Shown here: positions 20,801 to 32,200 of the stretch, in pieces
Layout of the letters: each line of letters opens with the position of its first letter
How positions within the stretch are numbered: the first letter of the stretch is position 1
Source of the DNA: Morella rubra
Taxonomy: Eukaryota > Streptophyta > Magnoliopsida > Fagales > Myricaceae
DNA length: 64,000 nt
Direction of reading: 5' to 3'
NCBI GenBank assembly: GCA_003952965.2
Contig: CM025851.1
Location: 3,249,307-3,313,306 of the forward strand
Translations under genes and position numbers: made by a program
Notes under the pieces: model-generated
Database searches by the model: none
Seen by the model: only the letters and a program-made list of their open reading frames with translations
What the model was told of the DNA's origin: nothing

Positions 20801-23800
20801 GCTGCAGCAAATGAAGATAGTGATAGCGATGTGGAAGTCATTGCTGATTCAATTCCGGTTAATCTCCGCTGCCCTGTGAGTGATTATTGACTATCGCTTG
20901 TTACTGTAGTTGTTCTGCTTGCTGGGAAGGAGCTGATGATGCTGTTTAGTCCATGTAGTTTATTTTTCTCTGTTCCTCTTTAATTTTCACTTTCATAGGA
21001 ACTTATATTTTTCACGCTGGATTAGGACACCTGTACTGATGAGATTTTGCAATTTTGCAGACAGTTGAAAGCAATTTGCTTTTCTTTTTCTTTTTTTTTT
21101 AATAAAACCCAAACTTTGGACCCATTTACCCAAACTTATCGCATTTTTTTTTCATTGGACACAAAGTAGCACAGCCCCACTCCATATATCCCCTGGAGAG
21201 AAGCCCACGAACTCCTCTGGTTTTCTTTTTTAGTTCTGGGACTCTTGACATATCTTCAAGGTTGTGGATGTGCAAAGGTTCCTCAAACGGTCCTCTTTCA
21301 TTTTTTGCATCAATATGTCAAGAAGTTTGCTCCTGTAATGTACTCGAGATTTACTGGAACTTTTGTTGTCTTATGTCTATTCTGTGGAAGACTGGTTCCT
21401 CTTCAGCTGTACCCAACATTGCCTTTTGTTAATTGTTCTGAGGACGTTTTCTTTACATTTGATGGGATATAGTCTACTTTTCCCTTGTTTCTTGTTCATT
21501 TTACAAATTAACATACTGAACTTGGAATTGTATAGAGAGCGAGATGTCAGAACCTTAAGAGGCTCCTACATCTTTTAATGCCTGTCAAATAGCATATTTC
21601 TGATTTGAAAGCAGTCAGACTGAATACATGGTGGTCCATGTTAGCTGTGGGCTGTCATGGCCATGATAAGGGTTGGCTAATAGATGAATCTAGGATTGGA
21701 CAGGTTGTCTGAGCAGAGCACTAAGGTGGACTTTCATGTAACTGAAAATCGCACGTAGGACCATAGCCGCAAACTGGTCCATGCTTTGACGTTTGGCTGC
21801 ATGTCATCTTAAAAGGCAATGTATCACAACTGTCTTCCATGAATTTAGCAGAGTATCATATTGGCGGATGTGATACCAGGAACCTACAAGGACATTGAAC
21901 TCTAAAAACTTTCGAAAAGCTACAGTAAAATATATAGTGAGGCTATTTAGGGTTCTTATCTTTGTTGATCGTAAATTCCCATATTCATTTCTCCACATCT
22001 AATATTGCGGAAGTGTCAGGGTATTAAGTGATTAAGGTAGCCACATATAATTTAGTGCTTGATAATTATTTTGTGTCCTGGGTGATGTGTACTTTAATTG
22101 GCAGATGAGTGGCTCTAGAATGAAGGTAGCTGGCAGGTTCAAACCTTGTGCCCACATGAGGTGTTTTGATCTTGAAGTCTTTGTGGAGCTAAACCAACAC
22201 TACAGGAAGGTTTGTTGATTTCCATTTTCTTTCAAGTTTTTGTTTGTTGTGTCTAAATATGGGCTTGTAATTACTGTGGTTGCAGTGGCAATGTCCCATA
22301 TGCCTGAAGAACTACACCTTGGAGGACATCATCATTGATCCTTATTTCAATCGCATCACAACTATGGTTGTTCTTGCTGTTGACATCTTGAAGTTGTCTT
22401 AGCTTATATGGTTTTTGTGACTGCTAATGGAAGAAAAAACGTTTGTTACTGTTTATTGTTGGACAGATGAGGTTCTGTGGAGAAGATGTAACGGAGATTA
22501 ATGTGAAGCCTGATGGTTCTTGGAGTGCGAAGACCAGAGGTGAATTTAGCGATCTTGCACAGTGGCATTTCCCTGATGGGTCAATCAGCATTGCTAGAGA
22601 TGTCTATTTTTCAAATTTGGCATCATTAAGGCAGATCAAGCAGGAAGATAATACTGAAGAACATAGTGGTTTAAAGAAAGTTATGAGGAAGAATCATGGT
22701 GAGGTTACAGTAAATGAACATCGGCCTGTTGTAGTCCCCTCTAGGAATCAACTAGAGGCAAATTATGAGAATAGTGGCCTAAATGTCATAACAATGTCCA
22801 GCAGTGCCACTAGTAGAAGTGGTAAAGATGATGGAAACCCAAGTATTAATCAGGACTGTGGCGGCCTTATCGATATCCCTACCAATGATGGAAATGAGAT
22901 AAATTCAATCTCCCCTATTTTTGAAGTTCTAAATTGTAGTTCTGCACTAGGGGATGATGCAGACATCATAGTTCTTAGTGATTCAGAAGAAGAAAATGAC
23001 CTTGTGTGTCCTGTGTCAGCTTTTCCAAGTGTTCCAGACTCGTATGTGGAAGATCCAACTCTTAACATGGATGTGGGCTCCTGTTTGGGTCTCTTTAATG
23101 GAAATGGGAGTGGCAATGGGAGTGAGATTGGATTGTCTCCGTGGCCCTATTCATCAGGTACACAACTAGGCCCTGCATTCCAACGAATTGGAACAGATTC
23201 AGATGTCTCAGATGCTTTTATTGATTTGGAGCATACTTCAGTTTCTTGTTCAGCACCGATGAATGGTAAAATAGAAGTAAATTCTGGTGGACAGGTCCTA
23301 GGTTCTTCTGTTTGCGATGCCAGTAGTGAAATAGATGGTGGCTTGGTAGATAATCCCTTGGCATTTGTTAGTGAGGACCCCTCACTGCAAAATTTCCTTC
23401 CAACTCAACCGCTTGAGATGTTCAAGCAGCCTAACAGGGAACACCAGCATCCTGTATTGAGCGGTTTTGAGAATTGGATTTCTCTTAGGGTTGGAAGCAA
23501 AGGTGAAATAATTGACAGTGATGTTGGGGCTCATGTGGTGCCTGCAACTGTAAATGGGCTGGATTTGAGAAATAGTAATGGACTGAACGAAGGTAGACAA
23601 CTTTGTCTTGTTACCATTGTATATCTGAAATATTTCATTTTGATATTTAGAAGTTCATATGTTGATCTAATTTAATTCTTCCATTGAATATATGTAATCG
23701 TAAAAATTATCTCCTCATTGTGATACAATAGCTGTGTTTCATATACTTCATTTTGATTTCTTCAGTTGTCTGAACTGCCGTTCAAACTGAGTCATTAAGT

Positions 23801-24570
23801 TATAGTAACTTTAGATGCATCATAGAGGGCATGTAGATTATGTCCTATATGCCACCTTCACGTCAGTAAGTTAGTAAGAAACTTGTCATTCTAACTTGTT
23901 AAAGGATGTCACTTTCATATCAGTATGCATTAAAAAATGTTAGGACCTGACATTGGAATCATGTACTTGAATTTGTTTCCACAAATGAATCTGTTCCAGT
24001 GCATCCAGAGCATCGCAGTTGGAAATAGGATGCTTGTAGTATTATGCTTTTAGCAAAGGAGATTGGGTTTATCTGTGTACAAATAAAGTGCAGAATTTCT
24101 GCTTCTCTTGAGTTTTGTAGAACATTAGAACCTCTTTAAATTCTCGTCTACTGATGAGATCATTTTCACCTGATAAAGCCTTTGTGTTTACTTCAGGGAC
24201 TTACAAGGCAATGCTATAGCAATCCCATCTAGTTGGGATTACGACTTTATTAAGTGTCTCAATGGTATAAGTTTCCAAATATATCCATTGAAGGGACTAG
24301 TGAGGCTGACCTCATCTGTTTCTTAAATGAGAGAAATCTCAGGATGACAAGGTTTTCATGTGCCTTGGTAGATTTGTGCACTCTCTTTGTCACCACCATC
24401 TTTTGATTTTCATTTAGTACTTCTTTTCCTTTGCAGCAACTACAAATACAGTTATCAAAGATGAACCCAGGTCTAGCAGGACAAATGGTAGGAGATTGTC
24501 CAGTGGCCCTTTCTCCTTTCCTCGCCAGCCAAGGTCTGTGAGACCACGGACGCATTTTTCAATAGATTGA
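14835..24570 (+). CDS. SIZ1: E3 SUMO-protein ligase SIZ1
   Basis: Plant PIAS-type ligase that moves SUMO from the E2 to nuclear targets and acts in phosphate, cold and salicylate responses in Arabidopsis. Sixteen exons join in phase to 847 residues: 14835-14858, 15068-15148, 15298-15340, 15563-15641, 15842-16004, 16987-17117, 18044-18112, 19151-19238, 19348-19423, 19885-19958, 20136-20243, 20714-20875, 22105-22209, 22286-22366, 22467-23592, 24437-24570. Domains: SAP at about 9-45; PHD with C117, C119, C131, C136, H141, C144, C164, C167; PINIT region at about 195-360; SP-RING with C381, H383, C386, C404, C407; SUMO-interacting acidic motif [11 protein letters not shown] near 594. The C-terminal DNPLAF and FLPTQP motifs and the end RPRTHFSID match SIZ1 proteins. 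The PHD core reads VQQH where WQH is usual. Confidence 0.95.
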
Positions 24571-26977
24571 GACTGAGTAGATAAAGGGACCTTGCTTGAA
24601 GGTACATAGATGAAGCCATTGGCTATGTGATTCATTTTCTGTATTTACGTGGGGTGATGCCAGTTATTGAAGCAGGAAGCAAACATTTTCCTTCTACCAT
24701 GTTCAACATCTCTGTTGTGCTTAGTAAACATGATCTCAATTGGATTGATCTCTTATCTGCATCATAGCACTGGCAGCTCAGGAACCAATTTGTCTAAAGG
24801 TGAGCCCCAACTTATGAACTTGGTTCTTAGTTTCAGCTTTGCTCATATCTCAAGATCCTAAATGGTAGATCTTCCATAGGTGGGATGGACTCGGTGTAGG
24901 AGTACAATAAAAAAGAATGACATTAGTGAACATTGGTACTAAATATTGGTAAATATTATGAGACGTTAACACGAAAGCATGGCCAAAATTACTATACAAG
25001 CAAAGCTTTAGTATTCTTTTGTACTCTTTCTCGTTTTAAGTAGAATTGCTTAACCTATAAAGGAATCTTGGGCAAAACTCTTGTCATTCTTTACATGCTC
25101 CGTTACAGATTTGATTATGTATGTCATATGGAAATGCTTATTGAAACCTAACATCACCCCTTGTGCATGAAGAGTTACTATAGAAGGAAATTTTTCAGAG
25201 AAGGCACCAATTATATATTGAGGTCATGTTTGCAAATGATTCTCTTCATTCAAAAATTCTCAATCCCAAACATAACTAAAGTTGGATATCACCATATACT
25301 AGTGCTAGAGTGGCTGAAAGCCTTTATGGGAGAGGAAGGAATCATTGAGGGCATTCCCGGTCTTATAGTGCATTCACGAAGCAATATGTTCTTTCTATTT
25401 CCTCCTGTTCTGTTCAATTCATGGTCTGATTTTCTTTGTTGTTTGTTCATTGCTAATCCATTGGTTAATAAAGCCACATCAATCATCATGACTTTTAAGG
25501 TTTATCTGTTGCTCTCTAAGAGAAACTCTCGTACAGATTGATCCTCTTCTCAGCTCGTTTCAAGTTTTACGAGTGGAACTTATGTGGATTAGAAAATAAA
25601 ATTCAAGACTGAAAAGATCCAGGCTACTGAGTGTTTTAGCAACTCCTTATGTCAGTCAAACCGTAGCTTCCTTCCATCTCAGTGGAAATCCGAAATTTCA
25701 TAATTTTTCCTCTGCAACATAGCTGACTTCTAAAAATCTTCCTGACAACAGCTGCCACAGTTCTCGATACATACAATAGATAAAAGGCACTTTTATTTGT
25801 CTTGAATGACCTAGCTTATATGAATACTAAATTGTGTGGCTTATTTAGAGCTGTGGGATGAATTGTAGCTAACTTTTGAAATCTGAGACTGAATGGGAGG
25901 GAATGAGAGGAAATTGAACAGCAGGGGAACTGGGCCCAAAATTTTAGTGTTATTCTGTAATGGTGTAGCAACCTAAACTAACCGCGCTTGGCTTTGAACC
26001 TTTAGAAACCACAAATTGCATAATTTGATACTAGTGTTTATTCTTCAAGTTATCGTGATAGTATGAGTATAATGGTTGATTAAGTATTTTCACGTCTTCT
26101 TCCCCCTGCACAACAAAGGAGGAGAAACAAGTAGAAATTTTCTGGAAAGTGAAGATTTTTCGTTTTTTCCTTTCAGGTACAATAATTTTTGTAAGAAAAT
26201 AACCTTGGTGGTTTATTGAACATTTGCAGGTTTGGCTTTGTCCAGCTGCAACAATCCAAAACTGCAACTCTACCAATTTTAGTTCAAGGAAAGGGTGCAT
26301 ATTTATGGCAATCTCGCCAGAGCTGTCAACCTTTGGATATTCTGGGAAGCCTCGGTTTCGCTAACTTCTACTAGAGCCCGTCATTATTTATCCCCTGTGA
26401 CCTACTTCATTAAACAACCTGTATATGTCTAAGCATGCCATTTCAAACTATAAATGTTGGCTCTTACTAGAAAACTAGTCAGATGTTCATGCTTTAGTAG
26501 AAGTGGGGAAGGGAGAGAGTTAGAATTGAAAGGAAAGCCCCGGTGTACTGTTCAGCATAAATTTGTCATTGTAGATGGATGTATATAGTTTTGTTCCTGC
26601 CAAGATTGGTTTCAAAGGGGAGAGCCAGCCTCCGGAAACATAGCAATGTTCAAGTGTTAAATAGCAAGGGTCGACAAAGAGGGTATGATATCTTGTATGG
26701 CTCGAAATATTGTCATGAATTGATAGTTTCTGTATAAACATTAGATGAATATAGTTGTCTCCTACACGAAACCATCGTTTCAATTTTCTAGTGCCAATAA
26801 ACCACTTAGCTCTGATGCTGTCTTGGGCACCATTTGAATTGCTTGAGGAGGGATCCCATGTATAAATAATAATGGGTTCTCTTGATAAGGTTATAAAATA
26901 ATGCCTTTTGTTCTGGATGGGAAGAAGGGAGGTAGACCAGGATGGAATGCTTGAATTTATAACATTTCGAGATTTGT

Positions 26978-27400
26978 TGTAACAGTCTCACATCGGTTAG
27001 GAAAGGTTTGAGATGGTTTCATATATTTTTGAGTGTGTAAAGTTGATTCTTTAGAGTGTGAATCTTTTAACTCTTAAGTGGATTTATTACATTTGTGTTT
27101 TTCAAGACGCATTGTTTTTAAATACGGTGCCACAGCAAGAGATCTCACAAGCTTCTACATTCTCTCAATTTCTATGCATAATACGGAAGTGGTAACTGTC
27201 CTTTGTGCCTTTAGTACTACACTGATTCTCTCTCTCTCTTTCTCCGGGACGAAAACATGACAATAAAGTGGGATATAGCATATTGTTGGGTAAAAGATCG
27301 AACAGCTGAAATCGTCCAAGTTGGTAGGATAATAACAAGCTGTGTTCAAACAAGTTTCTTATGTGAAGTTGATTAACTCGCGCTTGGCTCATTTGTGAGA
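26978..27400 (+). mobile_element. possible LTR/TRIM remnant
   Basis: TGTAACAGTCTCACATCGGT at 26978 resembles the start of many short plant LTR elements (TG plus a CACATCGG block). The following 400 bp has a CT-rich run and no ORF. I could not find a matching CA end with a target duplication, so the right edge is a guess. Confidence 0.3.
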
Positions 27401-27745
27401 ACCAAATCCGCTTACCATTTAAAGATCTACTCTTCTTATCAACCCTTCGCGTAAGGCAAGCTTTGACTCTGATCTGTTTTATAATTTTGGTTCTTGTTCA
27501 GATATTTTAGAATTCGATAGCAATCTCGTTAATTTTAAAGCAATAAATCAAATTTCATGTGGTCGTCGAGAATCAGAATCTGAAATATATATATATGATA
27601 AGAAAAATGCTCGCGCAGCAGATTACAAAGATTATTTTCGGAAATTTATTTATTTTTTCTCTCAAATTATGATTTTACCCTTATAAAATGGTGACTCAAA
27701 AAAATTATGGAAATAAAATTGTTATTTCGCACATCAAAAAATTAT

Positions 27746-28160
27746 GGGTTAATTACACTTTTGCATTCACGTAGTTTTAGGATATTGATATCTTTGCACC
27801 TTCGTTTTTTCAATTTTTACATATTTCATTGATGCGGTTTTAACTTACTTCAATTAGTGATCTTCGTCAATTTATCATTTATTTCGATCGAAAAAATCAA
27901 CCACGTGCAGAATACATGAGTGTAAAAGTATTTAAAAAATAAAAGAACGAAGTGCTAAGTGTCAATACTGTCAAATTACGTGAATGCAAAGTGTAATTAT
28001 TATTATTTTTAATATCAGGGACAAAATGAGCATGTGAGCTACGTGCAAAACACATGATTAAAGGAACGCAAAATTATGTGAGTGAAATATATTGAAATTG
28101 AAAGTACAGTGTGTAAAATGTCAAGACTTTCAAACTATCGTGGGCAAAAGGTGTAATTAA
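27746..28160. mobile_element. MITE block with repeated TIRs
   Basis: The left end GGTTAATTACACTTTTGCAT recurs inverted twice: ending near 27999 (minus-strand reading AATTACACTTTGCATTCACG) and near 28160 (minus-strand reading TTAATTACACCTTTTGCCC). The minus-strand copies also share TTGACA and TTTTACAC blocks. This looks like a 250-bp TIR element next to, or interrupted by, a second copy of the same family. Confidence 0.55.
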
Positions 28161-28279
28161 TGAAATTTTTTTAAAATAGAGTGTAAAGTGTCCGAAGTTT
28201 AATAAGACAAAATCAATAGATTGGGATATAAATTGTTTCAGACGCATAATTAGAGGGTGAAAAATTGTACTTCAACCCT

Positions 28280-28585
28280 CAAATTTATCACAAGCTCTCA
28301 AGCAAGGGGACCAAAGCAGAGTACAAACGCAGACATATCTTTTGACGGAACTCACTAGACTGAAGGCTTGGAGAGAGGGATCAGAGAGAACTTGTCCACT
28401 TCACTTCGAGAAGGAGTGCAACAACAATAGTCAAATTTGATCACAAGCTCTACAAGCAAGGGGACCAAAGCAGAGTACAAACGCAGACATATCTTTTGAC
28501 GGAACTCACTAGACTGAAGGCTTGGAGAGAGGGATCAGAGAGAACTTGTCCACTTCACTTCGAGAAGGAGTGCAACAACAATAGT
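28280..28585. repeat. 152-bp tandem duplication upstream of taxilin
   Basis: Two nearly identical head-to-tail units (28280-28431 and 28432-28585) each run from CAAATTT and TCACAAGCTC to GTGCAACAACAATAGT. Only a few differences are visible (for example GCTCTCAAGC against GCTCTACAAGC), so it is recent. It lies just before the probable taxilin leader and may double part of the promoter or transcript start. Confidence 0.9.
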
Positions 28586-29275
28586 GACAACAGCAACTAA
28601 AGCCGGATCGCTGTCGCTTTTTCTCACCCTTGCAAACAATTGATCGCCGTATCTGAGTAATTTCGAGCTATCTTAGGTTTTCTTTTGCCTCCACCCTCTC
28701 ATTTTTCTATCTCTATTATCGATCTCATTGACGTGAACGATGCTTCTTCCTATACACAATCATCTCTCTCTCTCTCTCTTTCTCTATTATATGCGTGCGT
28801 GTGCGTGTTCGCGAGGTAGCGTGCGTCATCCTTCGTTGTAATTATCGCTTAGGTTGGAATTGCAAGTGCAATGTAGAACTGAGCTGCAGGGTTTTCATGG
28901 TCGAATCTAGTAACTTAAAAAATGGCGTTTTCTAATTGTATGGTTCGGAGATTTACGTCGGCGGAAGTGAAGGTTTTACTTTTAGGAAATGTTTGGTTGT
29001 GGCTTCTTAGGTTGAACACAGAGGTTGTGGGTGTGCAGGGCATTTTAACTTTTTTCTGCATTTCTGTTGCACCTGTAAGAAGCTGGAACATTGGGGATTA
29101 GTAAGTCATTTCAAATTGAAACACCACCTTCAGAGCCTGGATTGGACGCATCTTTTAGTTTTTATTGTCTACCCAAATGTATGTTTTGTTTTTTGTAATT
29201 TTTTGGCAAGTTATTGCGGGCTGTGGTAGTATATCTCGATAATTTTGTGCAATCCATGTTCAAACAGTAGACAAG
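28586..29275 (+). promoter_or_regulatory. taxilin leader exon and 5'UTR intron
   Basis: A leader exon probably ends at CTATCTTAG|GTTTTC near 28675. An intron runs to the acceptor AAACAG at 29267, 8 nt before the start codon. The intron contains a CT microsatellite near 28767. The exact leader start is not visible. Confidence 0.5.
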
Positions 29276-32200
29276 ATGCAGAACCCAGATGCAAACCAGC
29301 TTCCTGAAGTGGATTCATTGCCAGATGGTTTTGTTGAGGGCTCCACAGAACCACCGGCTCCTCCAACTCCAACAGTTGAGCAAGAGAAACCGCTGGGTGA
29401 TTACAAGGATAGTTTTCCAGAACTTGATCATTCAGAAGAGTTGTCTGCAAATGAGTGTCAAGCAAGCCAGGGTAGGGAAGAGAAAACACACAAACTTCGT
29501 ACTTTTCCTGTTCAGTTATCTGAGACAGATAGTTTTGAGCCTTCAGAGGGCTTGGTGGAAGTGCCTAGCAGGGACTGTGTGGAGCAGACAGAAGATACAC
29601 TGGGCTCTCAATATTCACCTAATGTTTCTGAGGCTTTGGCTGGGCTAGCAGGATGCAGCAAGGAAAAAGAACAAGTTCAGGCAGATGGTCGAAGTTCAGA
29701 GAGATGTAACTATCTTTGTCTTGCCATTCCCCCTTTTATTCTTAGTACTGACTTGCATTTTTTATGTAGTAAAGTTGTGTAGAAGTTGCGATAGGCACAC
29801 TTCGTCTCTCACAATGATGTTACAGTAATAACATGTTCATTGAAGGAACCAGAGTGGTTACAAGTTAATCATTTGTTAAGCCTGTTAACATAAATTGCGG
29901 ATGAAAAGACAAGTTTTGCTTTCCCTTTGAAGGACCCCGAAGGGGAGTTGAGGGGTGAGTGATGTTTTGCATTGAGTGAGAGTGAAGAAGGATGCCATCT
30001 TTCTTGTTTTTATTTGTATCATTTCATTAATTTCTTCTCTTAAATTCTACTAGTATAGTCTTTGAACAGAAAGAACTCCTGGGAGAATTTGGATTGACCT
30101 TCTCCCTGAAATTAATAAGACAAGATGTACTATACAGTTGCAATTCCACCAATATATTGTATGAGGTGTACAGAAGTCACTTGAATGTGTGCGGTACTTG
30201 TTTGTGAGATTGTGTGGATGCATGGTGTTGTTGAGATGTGTAATGAATTTTATTTGCTGGTTGTTTTGGCTTTGAGCTTTCTATATTAGTTTGTTGCATT
30301 AATCATCTTCCTTCTTGCAGCCACTGAAGGTGTCTCAGAAGCATCATCCCATCTTAAGGATATATCTTCTCCAGAGAGTGTCGATGCGTCGAAAAACAGA
30401 AAACTAGTTAGTAATATCATCTTATTTAATTATTCTCTTTCATGATAGTATGTAATTAGCCATTATATATGTAATTAGCTTTCTATTTTTCCTTTGTTAC
30501 TTTTGTTCTCTCTCTCCGGTACTCAACTCCGGTGGAATCGTGGAATGTCCTAAGTCCAATTTGATATGAAAATATCTTCCATATATTTTTTTTTCAAATT
30601 TTATGCAAATTTTAATCAATGAGGTAGGGAGTTTGACTATATTTTCTCCAGGAAACCACTGAGGCCAAACGTAAGAATGCAAAGCGTACCTTTAAGTCAG
30701 AAAAGGAGTTTTTGGAGTTCACTTTGAAGTATCAACAAGTTCTTGTAGAAAGAGATTCGGGTAAGTTGAATTGATTCCAGTAATGTTCAGACTTGCTTAT
30801 GCAAGTGCTTCAATGGTTTTAAAACTCTACAGTCTGTTGTCAGTTCTGATAAGGCTTCTCTTGATCAGTATATATGGATAGCATACAACAGTAATAATCC
30901 ATGCTTTTAACAGGAATTAGACTCGATGAGAATTTGTTTCTTGGGTCACTTGCATTTCCTGTGCAATGTGATCTGTCATATATAAGATAAATTTCTAAAT
31001 GTTTGTTTCTTGCATTGCCTGCATTTCCTATGCAAATGTGATCTGTTCGAAGATGATACCTATTATTTGAGTTAAGTTGATATGGTCTCCATGTTCTGAA
31101 GTGATGACCACAAGAATTTGAATTTATACTTGAAAATCGGAGCAAGATTCATGAGAAATTTTACATTGATTCCTTGGTGGCTTTCTTGTCTGGATTTTGA
31201 CAAACTGATTTAGGTTTCATGATGGGAATGCTTCATGGGATGAAGAAGGTTATGGTACGTAGGTGTAGAAATTACCTGTTAATCTTGAAAGGTTGCAGTG
31301 TAGAAGTGATTAAGATTCATCTAATAATAGGTTTTTCCGAGACTTATTCGTAAAAAGAATCGTCACTTGTCTTTAGGCTGTGGATCCAGCCATCGTCGCC
31401 TGAAGAAGTTCCCGCCTTATTCTTTATTTACTTTGCTGCCAAAATTTTGAACCAGCGAGTATGTTACCATTGTTATTGACTCGTGTAAATTGGGAGCTGT
31501 TTAAGAAACATTGAATGCTTCCTTGTAATCTTATTAGTCGTTCACATAGACATTGATACACATATTACGGTGACATACTTGATTGTAGCTGTAGATGTCT
31601 TCTGACATCCCCTTCCCTTGTTTGTGTAGCCATTGCCGTTCGAGACAAGCTTGAATCATTATGCAGGGAGCTACAACGTCAGAACAAAATACTAATGGTA
31701 TAGTTTCATTGATGCTGTCTTTGTGCTTGAAGATATTGTATTGTACAAGGTTGTATTTGTTCGTCCTTTGCCTATTGTTATACTACTCTATACTACAATC
31801 CGTTCAATCTTTTTGTTTGGTAAAATTTTAAACATGCTCTGATGAGTTCTTATTTACTTTTATTGATCCTCTTATAAATTAATTTTGGAAGTTGTTTTTC
31901 CTCTAAGTTTAAGCTATAAATTGCATTTATCTTCTTGGAAAGCCTAATGGCTTCATGATTATATTACAGGACGAGTGCAAACGGGTATCTACGGAGGGGC
32001 AAAGCCTAAGATTAGATTTATCAGCCAGATTCCAAGATGCAATCAAGGTTCAATTATTTTTCCTGTTTGATTGAGATTCTGTGACTTTTCTTGACATAAA
32101 TTTAGGTCAAAAAGTTGCCTAGGATATGCTTGGCTTACCCTTATTCGTAGGACAGGGTCCGTACATTGTAGTTGAGGTAACTATAAGGCAATCCTTTTTC

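Larger units (their letters stand above)
13665..22627 (+). repeat. tandem duplication, copy B (full-length)
   Basis: This is the second unit of the duplication, carrying the SIZ1 promoter, leader and exons 1-15. Its right edge equals the CATT at 22624-22627 in exon 15, where copy A instead switches into CATT of tRNA-Pro (7794-7797). Confidence 0.9.
24571..28279. other. intergenic region between SIZ1 and taxilin
   Basis: SIZ1 3'UTR is followed by about 3.5 kb with no recognisable coding sequence. Short ORFs here show no domain or conserved motif. It holds a possible LTR-type start near 26978 and a MITE block at 27746-28160. Confidence 0.6.

Noticed and set aside
22443..22466. ATG 8 codons upstream of SIZ1 exon 15 as a start of a separate 410-residue gene
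   Set aside because: The stretch is intron sequence before the acceptor GGACAG, and the exon continues SIZ1 in phase from exon 14.
24571..28279. Several 60-126 codon ORFs in the SIZ1-taxilin interval
   Set aside because: They lack codon bias, domains or splice partners; the length is expected by chance in AT-rich DNA read in six frames.
28767..28790. CT microsatellite as a CRISPR-like or regulatory repeat
   Set aside because: It is a simple sequence in a leader intron. Similar CT runs lie in other leaders here and are ordinary in plants.
30840..31145. 101-codon minus-strand ORF in a taxilin intron
   Set aside because: It lies in intron sequence with short internal repeats and has no conserved motif.
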